Assembly (NCBI GenBank): GCA_014380105.1 | Contig: JACMKL010000677.1 | Location: 1 to 7,097, forward strand | Reading direction: 5' to 3' | Source of the DNA: Candidatus Melainabacteria bacterium | GTDB lineage: Bacteria > Cyanobacteriota > Vampirovibrionia > Obscuribacterales > Obscuribacteraceae | Length of the DNA: 7,097 nucleotides | Part shown: piece by piece, positions 1-5,064 of the stretch | Numbering within the stretch: the first letter of the stretch is position 1 | Layout: each line of letters begins with the position of its first letter | Notes under the pieces: generated by a model | What the model saw: only the letters and a program-made list of their open reading frames with translations | Told to the model about the DNA's origin: nothing | Database searches by the model: none | Translations under genes and position numbers: made by a program

Positions 1-1
1 G

Positions 2-91
2 GAAGAACTGAACTTCACGATGACTGCCGATCATCTGCGCGGGCTCGGCAAATTCAAGGCTTCGCTTACGGAATACGGAATTCTGCGTTAG
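2..91 (+). CDS. 3' end of a CDS, possibly MqnA/MqnD-family menaquinone biosynthesis protein (5' truncated)
   Basis: The frame is open from the left edge to a TAG at 89-91 and gives 29 C-terminal residues ending in KASLTEYGILR. The pattern of an acidic/Leu lead-in, then T-x-x-H-L-x-G-L-x-K-F, then a short helix ending G-I-L resembles the C-terminus of MqnA/MqnD-type futalosine-pathway proteins, which often end in a similar H-L-x-G-L-x-x-F helix. This comparison is from memory over very few residues, so the functional call is weak. That the fragment is coding is more secure, because it reads cleanly, has plausible codon use and is followed by a normal intergenic gap with a promoter. It shares its strand with the kinase gene that follows after 118 bases, but that gene seems to have its own promoter. 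Confidence 0.45.
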   Translation, partial: EELNFTMTADHLRGLGKFKASLTEYGILR

Positions 92-144
92 TCCAAATTA
101 CCGCCGAGAGCCTCTACTAGTGCAGGATATGGCGGATATTCGCT

Positions 145-173
145 CTTTCACTTTCCTTAACTATTGTTATACT
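145..173 (+). promoter_or_regulatory. Candidate sigma-70-type extended -10 promoter for the Ser/Thr kinase gene
   Basis: TATACT at 168-173 differs from TATAAT at one position and is preceded by TG at 165-166, giving the extended -10 form TGnTATACT. A poor -35 (CTTTCA, 145-150) lies 17 bases upstream, which is tolerable with an extended -10. Transcription would begin near 180, leaving a leader of about 30 bases before the ATG at 210. The site lies in the 118-base gap after the upstream stop. That gap also holds CCGCC (101-105) and GGCGG (131-135), a 5-base inverted pair with a long loop that is not convincing as a terminator. Confidence 0.45.
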
Positions 174-209
174 GTTCTAGTTCTGAATTAAGTCTTGAGC
201 TGATTAACC

Positions 210-1574
210 ATGGTTGAATCGCCCTACAACAAGTCACCGCAGGGTGGAAACCAGCATTCGCAAGCGCTTGTGCTGCAAGGTCGCTATGAGATTATCGACC
301 AGCTCGGTCAGGGCGGCATGGGCACAGTCTACCTCGCTCGCGACCACAGACTGCACGGCCGCACTTACGTTATCAAAAAATTGCGCGACGATTTCTTCCG
401 CGATGAAGATCGTGAAAAGGCGATGGCTTTTTTCATGCGCGAAATCGAAGTATTGTGCGATCTCAAACATCCGAATATCGTCGACATTAAAGACCATTTT
501 CCGGAAGGCGACGACTATTACATCTTGATGGAATACGTCGAAGGTAAAAACCTTCACGAGATGCTCCATGAGCGCGGAGAGCCATTTGCAGAAGAGCAAG
601 TATTGGAATGGTCGGTGCAAATTTGTAAGGTGCTGCACTACCTGCACACTCACGAACCACCAGTTATTTATCGAGATCTAAAACCAAGTAATGTCATGAT
701 CGACACACTCGGTAGAGTAAAGTTGGTCGACTTCGGAATCGCGCGCCAATACCGCGATGACTCAGACAATACTCATGTAGTCTCTGCTGGTTATTCGCCA
801 CCCGAGCAATACTGGGGAGCAGCCGAGCCACGTTCGGACGTCTACGCTCTGGGCGCCACCATGTCATTCCTGTTGACCGGTCAAGAACCGCTTGCCTTAC
901 AAACTTCGTCACCGCGCAAAACAATCGATTCGCTCTCAGAGCATATTGATTATGTTGTGCAGAGAGCCACTGCTCAAGACCCCTGGCTGAGATTTCAAAA
1001 CGCTCTCGAAATGCTCGAAGAACTCGAGTTTAAGCCAGAAGTCAAACGTGGATTACCGCAAGGCAACTGGATCTGGGGCGGAGTAATTGGTGTGTCAGTG
1101 CTGGCACTGGCATTTGCTATTCTCTATGTTGGCTGGTACAGCGCCTTAATGCCACGAACAGAATTATCTGGCACCGCCAATAATACCAGCCGAAATGGCA
1201 AAGACGTTGAGAGCGTGAAGAAACAGCTGGAATTGGCTAACAACAATGCTGAGCGCATGAAAAACGAACTCACAAAACTGCGCAGCCACATGGAAGCCGA
1301 ATCAAAAGCGCCTCAAACAGACGCTATGACTGACTCACAGCGCGTCGCCTCATCACAAGAATATCAATTGCCTAGCGTCTCTCCTGTTCCAACTCCAATC
1401 GGAACACCGTCACTACTCAATGTTGAACAGTCCAAAAAAAGAGATGCAAATGTAGTCTTCCAAGAAGACAATGAAGCACAACTGACAGACCCTGAAGGTT
1501 TAGCACCGCTTCAAGAAGACTCGCACAAGTCGCCTTTCGGCTTTCCAATTTTCAAATCGACCGAATCTCGTTAG
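210..1574 (+). CDS. Membrane-anchored eukaryote-like Ser/Thr protein kinase (PknB-type, Hanks family)
   Basis: This 454-residue kinase probably phosphorylates Ser/Thr on cytoplasmic proteins. The catalytic domain spans about residues 26-275. It has a glycine loop G-Q-G-G-M-G (33-38), an ATP-binding Lys in VIKKL (K56), an alpha-C Glu (E78), a catalytic loop YRDLKPSN (154-161, base D156), DFG (174-176), a P+1 region GYSPPEQY (194-201) and the conserved Asp of RSDVYALG (D210). The HRD His is Tyr, a variant I recall from other bacterial kinases of this class, so it should be active. Residues about 287-310 form one transmembrane helix. After it come a predicted coiled coil (about 331-362) and a Ser/Pro-rich, probably disordered tail, with no PASTA or other sensor repeat. 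In a type II topology the tail would be periplasmic. The ATG start leaves 25 residues before the kinase fold; its Shine-Dalgarno is weak. The substrate is unknown. Its stop interlocks with that of the convergent uppP. Confidence 0.93.
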   Translation: MVESPYNKSPQGGNQHSQALVLQGRYEIIDQLGQGGMGTVYLARDHRLHGRTYVIKKLRDDFFRDEDREKAMAFFMREIEVLCDLKHPNIVDIKDHFPEGDDYYILMEYVEGKNLHEMLHERGEPFAEEQVLEWSVQICKVLHYLHTHEPPVIYRDLKPSNVMIDTLGRVKLVDFGIARQYRDDSDNTHVVSAGYSPPEQYWGAAEPRSDVYALGATMSFLLTGQEPLALQTSSPRKTIDSLSEHIDYVVQRATAQDPWLRFQNALEMLEELEFKPEVKRGLPQGNWIWGGVIGVSVLALAFAILYVGWYSALMPRTELSGTANNTSRNGKDVESVKKQLELANNNAERMKNELTKLRSHMEAESKAPQTDAMTDSQRVASSQEYQLPSVSPVPTPIGTPSLLNVEQSKKRDANVVFQEDNEAQLTDPEGLAPLQEDSHKSPFGFPIFKSTESR

Positions 1575-2398
1575 TGAATCATCTTCATTGAGCTCAGCAC
1601 AATTAGTGTTGTGCCGAAAATGATTCGATAGACGATGAAAACCCAGGTCGAGTGACTGCTCAGGAATTTAAGAAGCCAGGCAATAGCAGCATAGCTAACG
1701 ATTGCCGAAACCAAGGTGCCAACAACAAGATCCGGCACACTTAAATTTGCGGGCTGATCTTTAAATAAATGCACAAGTTCTAGTAAGCCACTGAGGGTGG
1801 TGGCTGGTATACCCAACAAAAAACTAAAACGCGCGGCATCTTCGCGCTTTAGATTAGATAGCATCGCAACAGTCAATGTGGACCCACTTCTAGAGCAGCC
1901 TGGAATGAGGGCAATTGCCTGACCCAGTCCAATGATCAGTCCATCTTTTGCTCCGATTGAATCAAGCTTTCTGGTGTGTTTGCCGATTTTTTCAGCAACC
2001 AGAAGTAGCAATCCCATAACTATGGATGCTGTTCCGATTAAAGTTAAAGAGCGCAATGGTCCGTCATTCTGTTCCAAAATTGGCTTAAACAGGAGACCAA
2101 GGACGCAGATTGGAATGGTGCCTATGATAATTGCGCCAGCAATGCGTGCTTCTTGAGTGTCGATTGCCCCTTTTCGGATAGCCTTAAAAGCTCCGACGGC
2201 AAGCGTGACGATGTCGTTGCGGAAATAGGCGAATAATGCCACCACCGAACCTAATTGAATAGCTGCCGAATATGCTGCACCAGGATCGGCCCAACCTAAC
2301 AACGCAGGTACAGCACGCAAGTGTGCGGTACTACTGATCGGCAAAAATTCGGTTAGACCTTGAACAACACCGAGGACAACAGCTTCGAGGATTCCCAT
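1571..2398 (-). CDS. uppP: Undecaprenyl-diphosphate phosphatase UppP/BacA
   Basis: This integral membrane enzyme dephosphorylates undecaprenyl diphosphate to the monophosphate lipid carrier used for peptidoglycan and surface-polymer export, and its overexpression is known to give bacitracin resistance. The 275 residues match the usual family length of about 270. The N-terminal signature QGLTEFLPISSTAHL (13-27) contains the [E/Q]-x-x-x-E motif as Q13 and E17. The second signature PGCSRSGST (166-174) carries the catalytic Arg at R170. Several hydrophobic segments fit a multi-pass protein. The ATG is only 4 bases after the stop of the PilZ gene, with no strong Shine-Dalgarno of its own, so translational coupling is likely. 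It is the last gene of a probable rsmI-pilZ-uppP operon, and its stop overlaps the kinase stop by 4 bases. The sequence appears intact. Confidence 0.96.
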   Translation of the reverse strand: MGILEAVVLGVVQGLTEFLPISSTAHLRAVPALLGWADPGAAYSAAIQLGSVVALFAYFRNDIVTLAVGAFKAIRKGAIDTQEARIAGAIIIGTIPICVLGLLFKPILEQNDGPLRSLTLIGTASIVMGLLLLVAEKIGKHTRKLDSIGAKDGLIIGLGQAIALIPGCSRSGSTLTVAMLSNLKREDAARFSFLLGIPATTLSGLLELVHLFKDQPANLSVPDLVVGTLVSAIVSYAAIAWLLKFLSSHSTWVFIVYRIIFGTTLIVLSSMKMIH

Positions 2399-2402
2399 GG
2401 TT

Positions 2403-3185
2403 TTATTTTGGCTCTATATCTACGGAAGACGACTCAGTATTTTCAACAATCTCTTGGTTTTCTTTACCCTTAACTAAACTCATGTCCTCTTTCTCGCCGC
2501 GTTGACCACTTTTCCATCCGAAAAGTTTGCCTGAGGCGGCATTTTCTTCTTCGCAAGTTTTGCCTTCAATGCCCAGCAAAGCAAGCAGTTTCATCAAATT
2601 ATCTGAAGACTGATCTTCCATGTATGTCATCTCAAGACCAAGAACGGTCTTGTTGGCGAGCCAATTTCGCTCAATGCGAATGACGCGGGAAGTTGAAGAA
2701 ATTGCTCCAGTTTTTGCATCGATTGTGATCTGCAAACTTTCGCCTACTTCAATATTTGGTGGCAGATCTGTTTGAGAAACTAAAGCGATACCGGAGCTAG
2801 AGATATCCTGTGTGCGCAGAAGAAAATCTGCTATTTCACCATCAAGATGTATGCGAGCACCAACATCTAGTGACGCACGCGGTGTTCTTCGGCGCTGCAA
2901 TAAGGCTTCCAATCGTGGCGCCGAGCATACTAGTGATGTGCGACCACCATGCAACTGTGCACCCTGAACACTCGATGCCCACATGCCATTGAAAGTATTT
3001 TCGGAAGCTTCGTTGACGAACCAGAGGCGTGTGCCTTTCGGCAAAACTTTGTTGCTCTCGCGGCTTGTCTTGAGCTGTACAAGAATTTTCTCGCCAATTT
3101 TATCCACAATGGTGGCACGACCAAAACCGACTTCACCTGGTGAAGTTTCGACTTTTACTTTGTATGCCTTACCTTTTTGAAACAC
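2403..3185 (-). CDS. YcgR-like PilZ-domain protein, putative c-di-GMP receptor
   Basis: This 260-residue soluble protein is probably a cyclic-di-GMP effector. The C-terminal PilZ domain (about 95-205) has both canonical ligand motifs: RxxxR as R99-x-x-x-R103 within QRRRTPR, and DxSxxG as D127, S129 and G132 within DISSSGIAL. It closes on a GLEMTYM strand (183-189). The N-terminal 90 residues look like a YcgR/flagellar-brake N-terminal beta barrel, because they begin with a short K-G-K-A-Y strand pattern and end in a V-x-x-A-P-R linker. Residues about 205-260 are charged and probably disordered. The start is GTG, supported by GAAGAG 5 bases upstream; the next Met is residue 68, inside the N-terminal domain. 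No motility or secretion gene is adjacent, so the output (motility, exopolysaccharide or envelope) is unknown. It lies 36 bases after rsmI and 4 before uppP. Confidence 0.88.
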   Translation of the reverse strand: MFQKGKAYKVKVETSPGEVGFGRATIVDKIGEKILVQLKTSRESNKVLPKGTRLWFVNEASENTFNGMWASSVQGAQLHGGRTSLVCSAPRLEALLQRRRTPRASLDVGARIHLDGEIADFLLRTQDISSSGIALVSQTDLPPNIEVGESLQITIDAKTGAISSTSRVIRIERNWLANKTVLGLEMTYMEDQSSDNLMKLLALLGIEGKTCEEENAASGKLFGWKSGQRGEKEDMSLVKGKENQEIVENTESSSVDIEPK

Positions 3186-3190
3186 GAAAA

Positions 3191-3196
3191 CTCTTC
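3191..3196 (-). promoter_or_regulatory. Ribosome binding site fixing the GTG start of the PilZ gene
   Basis: Read on the minus strand this is GAAGAG, followed by 5 bases (TTTTC) and then GTG at 3185-3183. It supports the GTG start in a region where the next in-frame Met would cut away most of the N-terminal domain. Confidence 0.6.
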
Positions 3197-3221
3197 AAAG
3201 AAAATAGTCGCCATCAGGCAC

Positions 3222-4100
3222 TTATGAATTATCGCACTCGCCGAGCCGGTTTTGTCTGTCTTTCTGGAAGTCAACAATGAGCTTGTAAACATCAGAACGT
3301 TTTCGTCCAAAAAGTTTGGCCGCATCTTGAGCTAATTCCGATGCGCGATCACCTTGTTCAAGTCTATATTTCACATACTGATCAAATTCTTCAATATCGG
3401 CGCCAACTTCTTCTGTGGGCTGATCAGGTCTAAACCCTTCAAGAATAAGCACGCACTCTCCGCGAATCTCAGTATTTTCAATTTTGACTGACAATTCCTG
3501 AACAGTGCCTCGAATAAATTCCTCATGCAATTTAGTCAGCTCTCGAGCCAGGCAAGCTTTACGGTCATGAAAATGAGTCAGCATTTCGCTTACGGTGCGA
3601 TTCAATTTGTGCGGCGAAATATAGAAGATCAACGTTCGCTGCTCGCGAACCAGCGAAATCAACCGGTCTTTCATTTCTTTAGGCTTGTCAGGTAGAAATC
3701 CTTCGAAGGCAAAACGGTCACAACGCAGGCCGCTGCCGACAAGTGCCAACAGAAAGGCACTTGGACCCGCAATTGGAATTACATTCAGACCCAGGCTTAT
3801 TGCTTCTGTTACCAGTAAATCGCCTGGGTCCGAAATCAAAGGAGTACCGGCATCAGAAACAAGTGCCACGCTCCAGCCCTTCTCCGCAGCCTCTGCGAGT
3901 ATTTTTGTGCGCTCTTTCTCGTTGTGCTGGTGGCAGCTGATCAGGTGTTTCTTGATACCTAAATGATTCAGCAACCTGATTGTTACGCGTGTATCTTCGG
4001 CGAGCAGAATATCTGCACTCCTTAGTATGTCCTTCACCCGATCACTGAGATCATTCAAATTACCCACAGGGGTAGCAACTAGATATAGAGACCCTGCCAA
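3222..4100 (-). CDS. rsmI: 16S rRNA (cytidine-1402-2'-O)-methyltransferase RsmI
   Basis: RsmI transfers a methyl group from S-adenosylmethionine to the 2'-hydroxyl of C1402 in the decoding centre of 16S rRNA, which affects decoding fidelity. The 292 residues match the family length. Its tetrapyrrole-methylase fold shows the hallmark N-terminus LYLVATPVGNLNDLS (5-19), AEDTR (34-38), SDAGTPLISDPG (82-93), IAGPSA (110-115) and a C-terminal SAM-pocket strand RGECVLILEG (213-222). A helical C-terminal extension (about 236-283) is normal for the family. The start is TTG: the in-frame TGA lies only six codons upstream, no other conventional start precedes the conserved N-terminus, and GAGGGG sits 9 bases before it. 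It is the first gene of the probable rsmI-pilZ-uppP operon and faces away from the gene at 5065. Confidence 0.96.
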   Translation of the reverse strand: MAGSLYLVATPVGNLNDLSDRVKDILRSADILLAEDTRVTIRLLNHLGIKKHLISCHQHNEKERTKILAEAAEKGWSVALVSDAGTPLISDPGDLLVTEAISLGLNVIPIAGPSAFLLALVGSGLRCDRFAFEGFLPDKPKEMKDRLISLVREQRTLIFYISPHKLNRTVSEMLTHFHDRKACLARELTKLHEEFIRGTVQELSVKIENTEIRGECVLILEGFRPDQPTEEVGADIEEFDQYVKYRLEQGDRASELAQDAAKLFGRKRSDVYKLIVDFQKDRQNRLGECDNS

Positions 4101-4109
4101 GTGTTCAAA

Positions 4110-4115
4110 CCCCTC
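4110..4115 (-). promoter_or_regulatory. Ribosome binding site for the TTG start of rsmI
   Basis: On the minus strand this reads GAGGGG, 9 bases before the TTG at 4100-4098. Together with the in-frame TGA just upstream, it makes TTG essentially the only possible start. Confidence 0.6.
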
Positions 4116-4499
4116 TCATCTTCCACCCCGAGACATCCACAGTATCAGTCATTCAGGGTTTCTGACAGGGTTATCTACAGCTGTAAGTAATTTAATTGAC
4201 GACCTTAGAGGCACCAACTTGCATTTGCATTTGGAATGTCTTCCTAAGGCGCCGGTTTAGTTCTTAGCGACTTGGAGATTTGCTGCGATCACAAACATAC
4301 CGCGGTAGGCCATGACAGGGAAGGCGATACGAGCGTGAAACTGTGTAAATGGCAAAAAAGCCCCAAATTTGGCAGATAGGAGCCATATCCAACTGCCTAT
4401 TAGAGTAGCTTGCGAAACAGTCCGTTACTTGTGAGATACAGGTGTTACTAAATTCGATATATCACCTGCTCAGGCGCATCTAGAAAACAGTGATCAATA

Positions 4500-4515
4500 C
4501 ACAGTGATTTGATTA
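4500..4515 (+). repeat. Left copy of a 16-base imperfect direct repeat (CAnAGTGATyTGATTA)
   Basis: The 16 bases CACAGTGATTTGATTA match 4786-4801 at 14 positions. The copy ends three bases before the ATG at 4519 and overlaps a dyad TTGAT-T-ATCAA (4509-4519). A shorter ACAGTGAT direct repeat also occurs at 4487-4494 and 4501-4508, with a period of 14 bases. It could be an operator-like site or a chance match. Confidence 0.4.
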
Positions 4516-4518
4516 TCA

Positions 4519-4743
4519 ATGCAGAAAGCCACCACTTGTGGTTCATGCATATACAGAGACAATATCTACAAAACAATTGCTACAAGTGATTTACAGCTCT
4601 GCAGTCGCACAAATATGCAATTAGCATATTCATTTGTCGGACATGTGAAACCTCGTCGTGGAAAAGTAAAAGCAAAGATCTCTTCAGATCACGACCTCTT
4701 GAAACTGGCTCACGCTGTCCAGCTCCTTGGAACTTTGTACTAG
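4519..4743 (+). CDS. Doubtful small hypothetical ORF, 74 residues
   Basis: I do not recognise this product. It is the longest frame in the gap that does not overlap a known gene, and it runs from ATG to TAG. The N-terminal part has a CGSC motif (residues 7-10) and a further Cys; the C-terminal half is basic and then helical, ending SSDHDLLKLAHAVQLLG and four more residues. Against its being real, there is no Shine-Dalgarno upstream and an in-frame TGA lies three codons before the ATG. In its favour, the C-terminal third reads like a helix and 16-base repeats bracket the ORF on both sides. It may be non-coding sequence that happens to be open. Confidence 0.22.
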   Translation: MQKATTCGSCIYRDNIYKTIATSDLQLCSRTNMQLAYSFVGHVKPRRGKVKAKISSDHDLLKLAHAVQLLGTLY

Positions 4744-4785
4744 TGATGGCAGTAAGTGCTCTATCTATATATCATTGGAATTGGA

Positions 4786-4801
4786 CAAAGTGATCTGATT
4801 A
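4786..4801 (+). repeat. Right copy of the 16-base imperfect direct repeat
   Basis: CAAAGTGATCTGATTA matches 4500-4515 at 14 of 16 positions, 286 bases downstream. The two copies sit on either side of the small ORF at 4519-4743. Confidence 0.4.
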
Positions 4802-4810
4802 GATATTGAA

Positions 4811-4844
4811 ACAGAGCAGTTGTGACAGCCATCTGCACTGTTTT
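4811..4844 (+). terminator. Weak hairpin followed by TTTT, possible terminator
   Basis: ACAGAGCAG (4811-4819) can pair with CTGCACTGT (4833-4841) through 8 of 9 positions, with one A-A mismatch and a 13-base loop; T's at 4841-4844 follow. On the + strand it lies about 70 bases after the doubtful ORF at 4519-4743. The stem is poor and the T run short, so this may be fortuitous. Confidence 0.2.
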
Positions 4845-5013
4845 ACAGGTAGTTGTTGGTAGTTGATGACTGCTTCGGTATAGCGTTTAATACGAGATCG
4901 AAATCGTTCATTAATCGGCTTAAAGACTGAGGTGTTCCCTTAGCTGCTGCATCTAACGCTTCTATATATTGATCGGTAAACGAGCGAGAAATGATCTCAG
5001 ATGACATAATCAT
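4843..5013 (-). CDS. Candidate small protein of 56 residues, divergent from the caspase-like gene
   Basis: I do not recognise this product. Read on the minus strand, an ATG at 5013 opens 56 codons to a TAA at 4845-4843; an alternative in-frame ATG at 5019 adds two residues. The translation has a protein-like pattern of amphipathic helix segments, SEIISRSFTDQYIEALDAAA (4-23) and SLSRLMNDFDLVLNAIP (30-46), then a polar Ser/Thr/Asn tail. The tail is encoded over a tandem GGTAGTTG repeat (+ strand 4848-4855 and 4858-4865). There is no signal peptide or membrane segment. Only a weak GGA precedes the start, which argues against efficient translation. Its start is 51 bases from the GTG at 5065, so the two would share a divergent promoter region. 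It could be a small regulator or partner, a gene remnant, or chance. Confidence 0.33.
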   Translation of the reverse strand: MIMSSEIISRSFTDQYIEALDAAAKGTPQSLSRLMNDFDLVLNAIPKQSSTTNNYL

Positions 5014-5050
5014 GGGCATCCAAGAGGCAGACAGATAGCAATTGAAAGAA

Positions 5051-5056
5051 AAGAGG
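5051..5056 (+). promoter_or_regulatory. Ribosome binding site that places the start at GTG 5065
   Basis: AAGAGG lies 8 bases before GTG 5065, which is ideal spacing, but only 2 bases before the in-frame TTG at 5059, which is too close. It therefore decides the start in favour of GTG 5065. Confidence 0.65.
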
Positions 5057-5064
5057 TTTTGATA

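Larger units (their letters stand above)
4101..5064. other. Long gene-poor divergent region between rsmI and the caspase-like/TonB gene
   Basis: About 960 bases separate the two divergent starts. I find no tRNA, rRNA, riboswitch or transposon signature. The sequence looks more AT-rich than its neighbours and has frequent stops in most frames. It contains perfect palindromes TACAGCTGTA (4176-4185), TACCGCGGTA (4298-4307), CCAAATTTGG (4363-4372) and GATATATC (4456-4463), a direct repeat around 4500 and 4786, and two small ORF candidates listed separately. The promoters of both flanking genes must lie here, but none matches consensus well enough to name. It could be an ordinary regulatory gap, a decayed gene, or a region with an unrecognised small RNA. 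Confidence 0.6.

Noticed and set aside
669..674. Kinase HRD motif reading YRD, as a sign of a dead kinase
   Set aside because: The catalytic Asp, Lys, Glu, DFG and glycine loop are all present, and Tyr at this position is, to my knowledge, common in bacterial kinases with the VIYRDLKPSN motif.
3120..3145. Shared SPGEVxFG peptide in the PilZ protein (15-22) and before the TonB domain (368-375)
   Set aside because: The shared DNA is only about 11 bases, the structural contexts differ and no further similarity flanks it; most likely coincidence.
2930..3180. Several 60-68 codon frames on both strands within the PilZ gene
   Set aside because: They lie entirely within a well-supported gene with matching PilZ motifs and have no features of their own.
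4133..4179. DnaA-box-like nonamers ACATCCACA (4133-4141) and TTATCTACA (4171-4179), hinting at a replication origin
   Set aside because: Each departs from TTATCCACA, there are only two, no AT-rich unwinding tract follows and no dnaA, dnaN or other origin gene is near.
4027..4260. 77-codon + strand frame
   Set aside because: Its first part is antisense to the conserved N-terminus of rsmI and the translation is low-quality; treated as a shadow.
4349..4373. Minus-strand GCC-AAATTTGG-GGC followed by six T's as an intrinsic terminator
   Set aside because: The stem is only 3 base pairs with a usable loop, and no confident minus-strand gene lies just upstream.
5059..5061. TTG at 5059 as the start of the caspase-like/TonB gene
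   Set aside because: AAGAGG is only 2 bases away, too close for initiation; GTG 5065 has 8-base spacing and still gives a complete signal peptide.
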